Source: Hirundichthys speculiger
Taxonomy: Eukaryota; Chordata; Actinopteri; Beloniformes; Exocoetidae
Reading direction: 5' to 3'
Assembly (NCBI GenBank): GCA_018398805.1
Contig: JAGFBZ010002318.1
Location: 372,001-436,000 of the forward strand
DNA length: 64,000 nt
Shown here: piece by piece, positions 38,434-51,100 of the stretch
Layout of the letters: each line of letters begins with the position of its first letter
Position numbering within the stretch: the stretch's first letter is position 1
Made by a program: the position numbers and the translations under genes
The notes under the pieces: model-generated
Database searches by the model: none
What the model was told of the DNA's origin: nothing
Seen by the model: the letters and a program-made list of their open reading frames with translations, nothing else

Positions 38434-39365
38434 TTCAAAACACAACATTAAGTCTGGAGTGACCTGTGCTGCAGTGAGAAATACGTCCAACAGTATAGAT
38501 GAAGTTTACCTTTTGGGGTGGTGTGGGGGTGGGGACTCACCTGCGGGGATGCTCTCATACTGACACTGATGGCTGATTCCCAAACTGTGAGACCAAATGG
38601 GAGACGTGAGGCGCCGCTGTCCTCTGGGACTGATTTCCTGACCCGACACCTATAGAGACGCACATTAAAAAACATGGCCGGCCTTTAGATTTGATAGCTT
38701 TTTATAGCTAAATATCCAGAAATGAGTGGTGTCAAGTAATGTGTTAAGGGAGAGAAGCAGCCAACATGATGGTTTATTGAGCTGGAAACCCAGAGTGACT
38801 CAACCTGACGCTGCAGGTCGTGACTCACATGAAATCAACAGGCCTCACCGTGCCAATCGGCAGTCCTTGGTACTCTAGTGAGCCTCTGGTCAGGAAGCTG
38901 TACAGCGGACTCCACGGCACCGAGTTAAAATCGCCACACAGCACGAGCGGGCTGGCGGACCCGTCGGGGAGGCGGGACAGCCGGTTGATCTCAGCTAGGA
39001 GGATGGCCAGCTGGGCCAGTTTTATGTCCCCTCGGCGAGGGTTGTAGAGGAGGTGGGTGTTGGCGACGCAGATGAACGGGGAGGAGCCTGGCCGGCTGCT
39101 GTTGGGCTGCAGGAGCACGACCAGCCCCACGTTGTCTCGGTCAAGGAGGGCGTCGCCACGGCGGAAATACTCAATGGGATTGGAGGAGAGGAGGGAGAAG
39201 CGAGAGGTTTTGAAGGTGATGGCGCAACCGTCTGGTTTCGTTCCTGTCCGCCTCTTAAACTCACACTGATAACCTGCACGCAGAAACACAGGCTGGGTGA
39301 ATGCGTGGTGCCGTCACACTCATGACATTTTCAGGGGTGATTCATTTACATGAAAATACTTTAAC

Positions 39366-40284
39366 AAGGGATGTTTTAACACACACATACCTAAGATTAT
39401 TACATCAATACTATGAACAAAATCAAAAATAGTTTTTGTCATGCTGCTGGCTTATGCACGTTAGCATTATCAGTTAGCGCCATTTCAAAACTCCATGGAA
39501 GCGATTGTTATGTTGTAGGTGGCTGATCAGGTTTGACGTATTAAAGCTTGTGCTTCCCTCCTCGTAGAATTCACTCAGAGGATTCGTCACAATTAACCAC
39601 CAAACTATCTTCTTCTGAAACTTTAACGAAGTTCCACGCCACCATGTTTGTTGTGATCAGCGCTGTGCTGCAGGCTGCATTCAAGGTATAATGTAAATTC
39701 CCATGTTCCCTCGTTTGCTAGTTGTTCTTTTAGCCTTTTCTATTTTTTTCTTTTTTTATGTGTAACATGTGGGGAAATACTGCAAATATCAATTCAAGTT
39801 AGAAACTACCAAAATTATGACCTGCTCAAGGTTTCTTCCTCTTAAAGTGGAGTTTTTCTTGCCACTGTTTGGCTTGAAGTTTTTTTTTTTACCTGCCATT
39901 ATCCTTGTTTAGCATTCAATATTATATTTTTAGTTAATGATATTTGCTCGGGGGTCATGCTCTGGGTCTCTGTAAAGCGCCTAGAGACAATTGACATTGT
40001 AACAGACGCTATACAAATTAAATTGAATTACATTATGACCGAGTTAACAAGCATTTTCTGGCATGAGGGGGTATTCTTGATTTTTCTTATTGAGTAATTG
40101 TTTTTCTGATTATGCCGACGTAACTTGAACATAACATTCACTGCTGGTCATTCAAGGCTCAGAGGGAGCGAGGCACTGCCGTGTTGACAAAAATATATAT
40201 GTTATCGGGGCTATTCGTCATGATATCGGACTTATCGGGATGACGTCATCATTTCCTGTTATTGATAGTTATTGTGCACCCCTA
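39366..40284. mobile_element. hAT element with nested LINE tail (copy 2 equivalent of 20738-21684)
   Basis: actttaac flanks both ends. The LINE tail is at 39823-40031 with attatgacc at 39814-39822 and 40032-40040. Small indels distinguish it from copy 1. Confidence 0.88.
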
Positions 40285-40757
40285 ACTTTAACCATTATTA
40301 TGTTACTGTTATGGTAAAAGCGTAATAACAACTTATTGTAAATCAATACTGGAATGTCAGTAAATGAAATTTCAGTTTATTTGGGTAATCTGGTGGAATA
40401 GTGGACAGACCGATTTATAAACTAAACAACTGTACGGAGCCAGATTCAGTTTCAACTAAGTGAGGTGAAAGATGCTCTTGTTTGAATTTCTGGTGATGAC
40501 ATTTTGTAAGTATAGCTCTTTACCTACATAAACCTAAAAAAAACAGTCGTTAAACTCTAAAAGAACTGCTCTAAAATCTGTCTGAAAGGATCAACTAAAT
40601 GATTTGAAAAGGTTAAACTCTTTCAGTCAGAAATCTCCACAAGGACCAAACTTCTTCTATTTGTCCAAACAAACAAAGAATAAGTACCTAGGGCCTGTAG
40701 AGCAGGTTTGATCTGGTTCTCATAGTGGTCCTCCTGCACTTCCTGCAGACACAGAAC

Positions 40758-40791
<34 letters not shown>

Positions 40792-42861
40792 TTAAGTCAC
40801 GTAAAAGAAAACCAAATTACAACCGAAACAACAAACAGCACAGGACCAGAGGAGAACTGGAGAGGGAAGCGTGGGAGTTCAACTCCTCCTGACGCTAAAC
40901 ACACGGTTAAAATGTCATTTCAAGCCATCCGCTCACATCTGCATCGTGCTGCTGGATCTCAGTCAGCAGGTTGGGCAGCCGGTACTTCCAGGGCAGGACG
41001 CTGGGGTGACAGTGTTGGTACAGGTAGGAGTTGTCCTGCAGCAGCTCCTGAGACAGGATGTTGTAGGACATCACTGAGAAGTCAAACGCTGCGCTGTCCC
41101 CTGGAGGCCGAGGCTCAGAACTGCAGGTCTCCCAGTATCTCTGCAGAGCTGGAGAGGTAAAGATGAGGAAGACTGCTATGGGAACGGAAATCCAGTCTTT
41201 GTCCAGATAACTCGTGCTTTTTTTTATAACTTTCCTCTAATAACTAAAAATTGTGGTGAGAAGACTGCAGCTTCAGAACTGACAACCCGATTACGTGCAA
41301 GCTTATTAATTTTATCAAGGGTTACGTAAGTAAAAGCAAACTAAACTGTTCACCAGTCAGTCTGATAATGTCTCTGTAAAAAAATAAAAAATGAAAATAA
41401 TCTTTTGAACTTGAGTATAATATGAATTGAAAAACCTTTTTTGAAAAAATGTCTTGAAGAAGTTTTATTTCCACAGAGAAGATTTAGTTTAATGTTGAAC
41501 ATAATACCAGTTACCAGTCTTTTGTATTATTGTATGTGATCTCTGGATGGATGTACTGAAACCTGAATTTCCCCCCTGGAGTATCAATAGAGTGTATCTT
41601 ATCTTATCTTATCAACCTAAAACATGCAGAACACTTCAAATGAGTCAAGCTAAATTTAATTTTGACTAAAAGAAGAGCGGTTTTACTTCTGGACACCTGG
41701 AACCTCTGGGGACGGTTTCTGAGCGATGGAGGATGACCAGCTCTTCCTCTCCTGAGCTTCAGCGTGAGGAAGGAGAGTTCTCTCCATCATTACCTGCGTC
41801 CCTCGGCTGTCCTGCGGGTCCCGTTACGTTCCACTGATGGCCACCGGGCTGCTCAGCACCCTTCCCTCTGAACCAGGGGTTGGATTTCTGAACCGGAGAG
41901 TCGGATCCTGCTCAGGTCTGAATGTGGGGGTTCCAGTCCTGGATCCTGGAGGTTGTGAGTGTTGATTTGGAGATCCAGCTCTACTGTCGTTACCCTGTTT
42001 GTCTTTCTTCCCGGTTTTAGTCCTTTCAAAACCTTTATCTCTGTTGGTTCCCCAGCTGACAGCTTTTTCAGCTTTTACGTGTTGGTTGGATCGAAGGCCA
42101 TGATTATTTCTTGGACCAAAGCCATGCTGCTCCATCTTGGCCTCACCCTCCTTCGCCATGAATCCCGTCGCCTCTCGTCCTCCTCTATGTGCTTCCTTTT
42201 CCTCTTTGCTTCTCTTCCCGTCTCCACTCTTCCTCCGTTTGCTCAGAGGCTCTCTGTCTCTGTCAGGACGCTCCATCATGCATCCTGCAGAGGTGTGGAA
42301 TGAACAGCACCTACCACGCGTGAAGTGGCCTGGGTTGATATTTTGAGGGCGTAAAGACCTAACGGCGGCGAGCTGATGGACAGTTGGCCGGGGGCGAGTT
42401 AGAGTGGGAGGCCAGGGTGGGAATCCTTGAACAGACCACCATGGATGAGGAGCGGGGATGAAGTGGGAGAGGCAGGAGGAGGAGGAGGAGGAGGAGGAGG
42501 AGGAGGCGGCGTTGCTCCGAAGGCCAGACTGACAGAGAACTGGGTGACCTCGAGGGCGGATGGAGGAAGTGAAGTTGCTCAATCCCCGAGACAACATGGG
42601 GTGGCTGGAGGGAGAGATTAAAAAAAAAAAAACTTAAAATTGAAATAAACATGAAGAACAAATGGAAAGAGTCATTTTAAGTGAAAAATATCTGCGGTTT
42701 TAGCAAGTTTTGAGAATTTCAAGTCAAGAGCCAAAGCTTATAAATGTTCATTTCAAAATGTAAAAGTCTCTCAAAGATTATATTTTATTTGTCTTTAGTA
42801 ACTGTGGAGAGATAATCCCACATCAGCACCACTATTTTACAGAACTAGTGATGTGAGGAAT

Positions 42862-43492
42862 TAGTGCTGGGCAATATGACGATACATATCGTGGGGACAA
42901 TATAAAAGTGTGTATCGTGCCATTTCTCTTCTATCGTTTCTAACCTAATTTTATCAATTCTTACAGCAAATATGTAATTAAATAACCTGCAATGATAAAT
43001 TTGATAGAAACATATCTACTTCTACAAAGTAGCCTTTTATGTTTATACCTTTATTCATGGTTAATGTCCTTAAACAGAGTTCTCTTCCACCCTGATGTTT
43101 ACTTTAGACACTTTATATTGGTTTGCAAACTTTGTAAGGTAACAGATTTCAGAAAGTTGAAAAATAATTTGTGTTTATTTTTTACAGCTGAACTTCAGTG
43201 CAAAAATGTGTTTTTCCTCTCAGAAACTGTTGTGCACTTTAAAAAAAATGTGAAAGCTACTGTACCTCTGTACCTACCTGTTTTTGCTGCACTAAAATGT
43301 ATGTTTGTGACAGTTCAGCTAAATGTCTTTTCAAAATAAAGTTGAAAAGTAAGCAATGAAATTTTTATCAGACTTTTTAGAGAATAACTGAAAACATACT
43401 TTATTATGGTATATCGTGATATATATCGTTATCGTGATATAAAATAGTCCATATCGTGATATATGTTTTTTTTTCCATATCGCCCAGCACCA
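42862..43492. mobile_element. hAT MITE, 631 bp, private to copy 2 and inverted relative to the copy 1 insertion
   Basis: Starts tagtgctgggcaatatgacg and ends ccatatcgcccagcacca. Target duplication tgaggaat is at 42854-42861 and 43493-43500. Copy 1 has gatgtgagaatcatgttt uninterrupted at the equivalent site (near 24263). It belongs to the same family as 24332-24955 but reads in the other direction and sits about 70 bp away. Confidence 0.92.
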
Positions 43493-44282
43493 TGAGGAAT
43501 CATGTTTGGTTTTCTGGATCAGAAACTGTTTCAAATTAAATAATGACCATAGAGCAAATTTGATAGAATCTTGTTTTTCTTGGCTGGTTCCAATTCAAAA
43601 ACTGAGACGATCTGAATCCAATTATACTAAAATGAAATGAACAGCAATGAACTGGATAACAAACGGGTTTTGGTTTTTAAAAAGGGGATCTAATTGGAAT
43701 ACAACTATATTCTTTGTATTGACCGTTCTTTCATTCTTTCTGAAGCGTCCTGAGATGACTTCTGTTGTAGATTTGTGTGACACAAATAAACCGATTCTAA
43801 CTTAAACTGAATTTTTAACTCTGTTTATTTGCTGAAACATAAATACAACAGCAAGTATGGGTAACCTCAAAGACACGGCTCACAATAACCTACCTCACTT
43901 CACGGTTAGAAGAGTCATCTTTTAGGCTAGGTTGCGTAGATAAAAAATATTTCCAAACATTTTTGAAGTTCTTTTAAAAACATATGATTTTGTCAAAACC
44001 AAAGCGCACTCAGGTCCCCAAACTATGACGTACGCAATACGTAAAATCTAAGCGCAGAATCCGGTGCTACTTTGTAGTTAATGTTTTCCATTTCCTAAAA
44101 TAATTTAAAAAAAAAATTATACATTGACAAAGTAAGAAACTCCACCAAAAGACAAGGGGTCATTTATTCATAGTTGTTCAAACTGAAAATAATCAACCTT
44201 TTAGTAAAATTAATTTCTATATTTGTATTCAGTGGGTGTAATTGATTTCAGTTGGTTTAAACGGCAAAAGCAACTAAACGCA

Positions 44283-44418
44283 ATGGCTGAAGCCACTTTT
44301 AACAAGTAAGCATATTTAAACATCGAATCTTATCTTCTGTTATAAGTACCTTGTCTTATATATTTTCATTATAGATTTGAAACCCCTGAGCTGTATGAAT
44401 ATTTCCAGCACTTACGAG
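44283..44418 (+). CDS. Two candidate 5' exons of an unidentified gene, divergent from angel2
   Basis: ATG at 44283 opens MAEATFN and runs to a donor gtaagc at 44306. An acceptor ttcattatag at 44374 leads into K-FETPELYEYFQHL in matching phase. The second segment stays open to a TAG near 44476 or may splice at a gt near 44419. It begins just 105 bp past the end of the duplicated block, about 1.7 kb upstream of angel2 copy 2 and in the opposite direction, so a shared promoter region is plausible. I do not recognise the protein and no further exons could be found. Confidence 0.35.
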
Positions 44419-44976
44419 GGTACACAAAGGCATCGTCGGTTTTACGTCCACTGTACCCCTCGTGCCGGAACTTGTAGTCTTTTCTTCCTTAGCTTGGCTT
44501 CAAAATATATGGCGTAAATCAAAGAGCGACTACAGCATTGTTGGTACGGCGACAAAAAGCGACCGAACTGAAAACGTAGCTCACCCATACAAGCACAGTT
44601 CTCAGTGAACCGTGTTGACATGTTGCGGCTTTTTAAACAGCAATGACCACCCGTAAAAATTGTAAATTAAAAAAATGTGACACTTTAGTATAGATTTTTT
44701 AAAATACGTTTTTTGTACACATAGATGCAGCTATTCATACAGAATGGTGGAATACTGTAAAGGTCATGGAACTTACGTAAAAGCGAACGTCCTCTCGGAA
44801 ATACCGGTGCTGTTAAAAGCTGTTTGAAATTATGAAGTGTCAGCTTTTTTCGTGTTACATTTTCTCCTTTTCAGTGTTGTTAAAATATGAAGTGAGGCTG
44901 TTTGTGGCGTATTAATCATTCGTTTCTTCGCTTAGCGGGTAAAGAAGGGGCGGGAGACAGAGGAGAGGGACGCCGA
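44419..44976. other. Single-copy interval without recognised features
   Basis: AT-rich sequence between the candidate exons and the first possible terminal repeat of the integrase element. No repeat family, RNA gene or convincing exon was recognised. Confidence 0.4.
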
Positions 44977-47280
44977 TGTTATGAAATTTCTTCCTACTCA
45001 TAACATATTCCTACCCGAGTTCACTGCGCATGCGTATAGCAGCAACTTCGGAAGGCCATAATATTCTGCTGCCTGACCGTTGTCGCGGAAGAGAAAAGGT
45101 TAGTTTCTTGTATTTTTGATACTTTGTATGGACAGTATTTAATGCATATACGTTTGAGGGACAAATCAAATGCTCCGAATGCACAGTATTCATATTGCAA
45201 AGGTTTGACAGACAAATCAGATGAACGTCCTTATGATGCATATGTCTGTGTGTGAGTGAATGGCCACGGTTACATGATGTTTTTTAATTCGGTATTAATT
45301 ATTCCGAATTAAATAATACAAAATTAAACTATTTTCCTTCGAGTTTACATGGAAATAGTTATTCCGAGATGAGGTTTACAAACTTTACATAGAAAACACG
45401 TTTGGTCGGCTTTATCCAATTCCGCTTAAGGTCTGGGGGTTGGGAAGGGTTGGGAAGGGTTCTGATTGGATACGGGGGCGGACGTCTTTACGTATTTACG
45501 TCTACCGGAAGAAAACAAACTTATTCGATTAGCAACAACATGGACAAAAAACACATTATTAGCGTCCTATTTGGATTTGTTTTGATTTTATTTTTGAAGT
45601 GGCAGCACGACAACATCATGTTGATGATTTTCTTTCGTGTGCTGAGTAGGGATGTAATGTTATTCAGTCACTTAGGAACAGTAGCGAGAGCTGCGTTGTA
45701 AATGGGAGATAGATGGAATCTTAAGCCACCTCCCCTGTTTAGAGACGGCTTCTCTATTTTAACGTAGTGGCCCCACTCACTCCTAACGACTGTCCTTTCA
45801 CTGGTGTGGCTCTCCTGACCCAAACAAAGGGTCCAGCGAAACTGAGAACTGCGTTGAGACCTGATGAAGCCGCTTGGATAAGAGGCGAAACGTCTTCTAG
45901 ACAAATCTAAGTCCACAATATCCACAGACTTAACGATATGGAAAATTTGATATCTCGATTATAGTGAACAAATTATCACGGTTTACGATATTATCTCGGT
46001 ATTCTTAATTGCTGTACAAATGTCCAAAAAAGACATAATTCAAATAATTTCACAAAATCTTGTGATTTTCTTGTCATACTAAAACACCAGAAGCCAAAAT
46101 CTCATCAAAATGAAACTTTCATATTGAAAGGCCAAACAACTGGTACAGAAAGAGATTTTATTTTAAATGGGTTTGTTTTACAGGGTTTGTCGTATATTCG
46201 TTGGCAAGACGATAAATCTCAAACATAATTGTAATCCATTACATTACGTGAGAAAAAATGCGTAATTAAATTAGTGACTTATGATTACTTTTTAAAGTTA
46301 CATCTGAACATTTTCTGCAAAAATCTTAAGCTAAATATTTCATTTTTGTCGCTTGCTTTTCTTGTGCAAAATCGTTTGATTGTATTCTGGTGCTTTTGAT
46401 TGGTTCTCCTGTCATTTTTTAACTTGTTACATTGCCCGCGGAGTGCTCTGCGGCCTCTGGACTGGAGCACAGTCTGACCCAATAATGTCAGTTAAAATGC
46501 ATTTCATATATGGAAACTGATATTCCAAATAAATCTCAGATACTTGCGCAAATATAGTTGCGCATTGCAGAGAATGTTTGCCTGTCAAGATGCTGTCGAC
46601 ATCCAAGCACGGACCTCAACACACATATGAAGGTATGTAAGATACTGTAACGGTAGTAATTATTGATATGAACTATATAAATAGGCTAACACAAAAGCGT
46701 TATTAAATGTGGGGATATAATGTCTCCTGTATGTTGTGTCTGTACAGAGAAGCTGCACCCCCGGAGAGAGGAGACTAGTCTAGTAGTAACAGCTAATATT
46801 AGCTTACTGCTGCTGTTTAATGCAGAAATAATGCTACTGCACTCCACTTCTATTTTGTATGAATTTTATTCTTCTACTGCTCTGCATAAAACACAACGGA
46901 TCTTCCTTGGATGGATAGTTATTTGCTCTGCCAGCAAGCGAAGCGGCTGCTACAGAGTTTGGATGCTGTTTGTAACTATGATGAAGTTATTTTTAGGTTG
47001 GATATTTGACGTTGTTTAATCCACGATTGATATCTGAATATCTATCAATACCCAACCTTAAACTAACTTCACGAAGGGCTGTTGTGTTACCATAATCGTA
47101 AAGACAGTTGTTGTAGTTATTTGAAGAAACAAGATCTAAAAAATAAAATAAAATAAAAATGTTTAGTTTAATAAGTCCAATAAGCTACTAGGTAGGTAGG
47201 TCATCATCAGTAGTGATCCTCTATTGTTAAACTTATGACATGTGATAATAAAATATAGATTTTCAGTGATTTTATTTAAT
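44977..47280. other. Repeat-rich interval left of the integrase gene
   Basis: 44977-44997 (tgttatgaaatttcttcctac) is the inverse, with one mismatch, of 52346-52366 and may be the outer end of the integrase-bearing element. 45245-45660 includes an AT-rich inverted stretch (ttaattcggtattaattatt then ccgaatt) and looks like a DNA-transposon fragment. 45700-45935 carries the phrase gatgaagccgcttggataag then aggcgaaacgtcttctag, common in fish retroposons. 45940-46320 holds atatctcgattatagtg-type AT-rich text like hAT ends. 46590-46632 (ATG to a gtatgt donor) could be a first exon of the integrase gene but its phase was not confirmed. Confidence 0.4.
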
Positions 47281-48176
47281 TATCTGCTTCCCTCTGTGTT
47301 TTGGATGGTAGCATATTATTATACACATTTAATAACAATAACTATCTGCTTCCCTCTGTGTTTTATTTCAATATTCTCAGATACAGTAGGGTTCATTTCA
47401 AAACATTAATGTCATAACTTATTACTCGTGAAACATGGGTTGTTGTTGAGTATGAAGGTAGAAAGTAAATTCTTCATTAAATTAATACCATAGCATACAG
47501 ATGTACTTTACAAAATGCATACTTAAAATATATATTTAAAATATGCTCTTCTTTTTCATTACTAGTTGAATATACATGTGTATATTTATATGTCCCGAAG
47601 AAAAGCGTACTATTTCAAAACAATAATCTATATTGAAATCTAATTTTCAGAGGAAACATCCAAGGATTCTGCTGATGCCAGACACATCAAGTCTGCCAGA
47701 TGAGAGGCTAAATAATTCAGCAAGTACCTCAACCCAAAGAGCTTCTAAACCAAGCTTTGAAGCAAGCAAGGATATCGGCAGGGTTTCAACTGTGTCACAG
47801 GTGTCTCACCTGGTTGGAGCAGTTGTGTGCCAAGAAGGAGGCGCCAAAGTCTAAACCATGGCTGCCACCCACCGATAGTCAACCAATCATATTATTCACA
47901 CTTTTTCATACTAATGACTGTTTAATTCATTTATTGATGATTATTTCTGGCGATTTCTAGACAGCTAACTGCTTGCAGATAGTGGATGAGACACTCAGAA
48001 AGATATTTGTACAAGATTATTTCAACAGTACTTTCTAAATAAATCTCTTAAATGAGAGTAGTTGTTTGTTATTATTTTATTTGGAAAGACCAATTTTTAA
48101 ACATGACAGATTGATGAATTAGGGCTGAAAGTTGTGAGGCAAATATTCACATGATCATTTTAACCTTTCTTTACAG

Positions 48177-51100
48177 AGATGGAAAGTAAATGGAAAGATG
48201 TACATGCTCTCCTGACTCAGGGTATATATCCCTCCGGTTACAAGAAAAGTCAGAGGCAAAACCTGAGGAGATATGCCTGTAAATTTAGAGTAATGGGTTA
48301 GTATCACAAGTCTATGCCGCATTTATTCAGAATACTGCAGGCTACATGGTGATAAAGCATTATTAAAGTAATGTATCATGAACAGGTGAAGAGCTCTGGG
48401 TCGGCAATAAGAGGGTGGTGAAAACCAGGGAGGAAGCCAGGAGACTCTTCACAGAGTTTCATTCGTCCCCAATGGGAGGCCACACTGGTACCCTGAAAAC
48501 CTGGACTGCCATCTCAACCAGGTTTTACTGGAATGGCATGTCTGTTGACATAAAAAAATGGGTATGTTTTTTTTTTCCTAACTATGCTTTTTTTTTGTCA
48601 AGTTGACACACATTCTTAATAATGTAGTGTACTGTATGTTTTCAAGGTCTCAGAATGTGACAGGTGCCAGAGAGTCGGGAAACCATTGACTGCAGTGGGA
48701 GAGTTGAAGCCAACAATGGTAATACACATTCAAAACTGTGCCTTTAACAGCTGAAATTAATTACATTTATATTAATTAGTGAAGCAATAAGTGTATTATT
48801 TACAGGAATGTCAAAAGAGAAACATGTACATGTAAATAAACCCTAAATTTAAATTTGTGGATATGGACAAGATGTTAACAGGCTACTTCTTTTAAGGTCA
48901 TGGGTGTGTGGGAATTGGTCGCGATCGACCTCACTGGGCCACTGCCAAAAACTGTCAATGGTTTCCAGTATATCATGACAGCAACGGACTACTTCTCCAA
49001 GTGGGTTGAGGCATTCCCACTTAAGTCCAAATCTGCTGCAGAAGTGGCCAGATCCATTTGCAGTTTGATATACAGGCATGGCTGCCCAAAACGCATTCTC
49101 TCCGACCAGGGAAGAGAGTTTGTCAACGACGTATGTACAAGCATTCAAAACATCAGTACAGTTGTGTATCAACAATTGACAATCACCTTGTTAATGTGAA
49201 TCAACTGGAATTAGGTAATTAGTTTGATATTTTTTCTTTTCTCTTTTTTAAAGCTCAACAACAGACTTTGTGAGTTGCTCTGCATAGAAAGACGTGTTAC
49301 AGCAGCATATCATCCCCAAACCAATGGTCTGGATGAAAAAACCAATGACAGCATCAAACGGTATTTGTATAGGATGTGTATTTCTTTTTTTATGTGTATT
49401 TTTAACTATTCGTGAAGCTGGATAAAAGCTAGTATATCATATTGTACTTTTTCACCTTTGAATCTCAATTTGTATGACGGTTTTTGTGTTAATATGTTGT
49501 GTATGAATGAGGTCTCCTGAAGGGGAGATGGGGTGGGTCGTGAATTATGTTTGTAGTGTCATATTTGTGCTCAGTAAAAATCATTAACTAATACAGTAAG
49601 TACAGGATGAGCAAGATATCACATTTGCTTGAAATAGACTTTTTCATAATTCTGATTTCTTTTTAGAGTCCTCAAGAAAATGGTTAATGACAAGCAAAAT
49701 GACTGGGACGTTTTTCTTGAGGCCACCTTGTTTTCACTCCGTTCCAAAGTCCACACCACGACAAAGTTCAGTCCTTTTCTTTTGATGTATGGACGAGAAG
49801 CTGTGTTTCCGTCAGAGGTACCTGCTGAAATGCCGGTGAGTGTTAATGATATGGCCACTCAGTCAGTGCTTTAACTATGTGCTTAGCTGCTTAACTGTCA
49901 TTTAGTCAGTGCAGTTAGGGAGTTGTCTCTATATTTTCTCTTTATGTGGGATTGCTTTTGGTAGTCAAAGTGGAAACTGCAAACAAGAATACATTTAGGG
50001 ATAATGCTTTGTCCCTTAAGTGTCGCAACTGGGTTCTTAAATTGTTATGAAGAGGAGCTGAGTGTAGAATATAAATGATAAAATATGTCTGTTTAGTATT
50101 GTTTTCTTTTGTGCCATTAATTAATTACTCTGTATGGAATTGTTTCAATTACAGCTTTTAGATTTTGTCCAGGCTGCAGAAGAGAGGTACATTCAAGTAG
50201 TGGATCAAAAGACAAAAGCAATGACTGAAGTAAAAAATCAGGCAGAGGAGAACATTAAAAAGAGCCAAGACAAACAGAAGAAGGCATATTCAAAAAAAGT
50301 GCTGAAGAAGTACAAGAATGTGAGCAATCAAAATGTGGATGATGCAAATCATACAACGCAACAAACAGATGGATGGCAGCAGTTGCGGGGTTCTTGTGTT
50401 GAAGGTACCATTTCTCTACATATTTATTTATTTGAAGATTTAGCCAGTAGCATTTAATTGTAAGATTATGAATCCTTCTGCTCCTTGAACCGTCACCTTA
50501 CCGTGGTGGAGGGGTTTGAGTGCCCTAGTGACCTTAGGAGCTATGTTGTCGGGGGCATTTTGCCCCTGGTAGGGTCACCCATGGCAGACTGGTCCTGGGC
50601 GAAGGGCCAGACAAAGAATGGTCCACTAGACCCTTCATGATGTTAAAGAACATGAGCACGTGTACCCGGCCCGGATGGTTACCGGGGCCCCACCCTGGAG
50701 CCAGGCCTGGGGTAGGGGCCCATGGGTGAGTGCCTGGTGCCCGGGCCCAGCCCGAACCAGAGACATGGGCCTAACCCTAACCACCCGCAGGAGGAACTGG
50801 ATGGGTCCGGTGCTAAGTGGATCGGGCAGGGCAGCAGACCAAGGCGGGGGGGGCCTTGGCGGTCTGATCCCCAGCTACAGAAACTGGGCTTCGGGACAGG
50901 GAATGTCACCTCTCTGGTGAGGAAGGAGCCGGAGCTGGTGGGAGAGGTTGAGCGTTACCGGCTAGATATAGTCGGTCTCACCTCAACACATAGCTCTGGA
51001 TCTGGAACCCGAGTCCTTGAGACGGGTTGGACTCTCTCCTTTGCTGGAGTTGCTCCGGGTGGGAGGCGGAGGGCCAGGGTGGCCTTTTTGGTAGCCCCTA

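Noticed and set aside
45541..45701. Short frame starting MDKKHIISVLFGF as a gene
   Set aside because: It lies in transposon-like sequence with no partner exon and no recognised domain.
47651..47786. Upstream exon of the integrase gene joined to ATG at 46590
   Set aside because: The splice phases do not agree: the joined frame stops within the second segment, so I left it out of the gene model.
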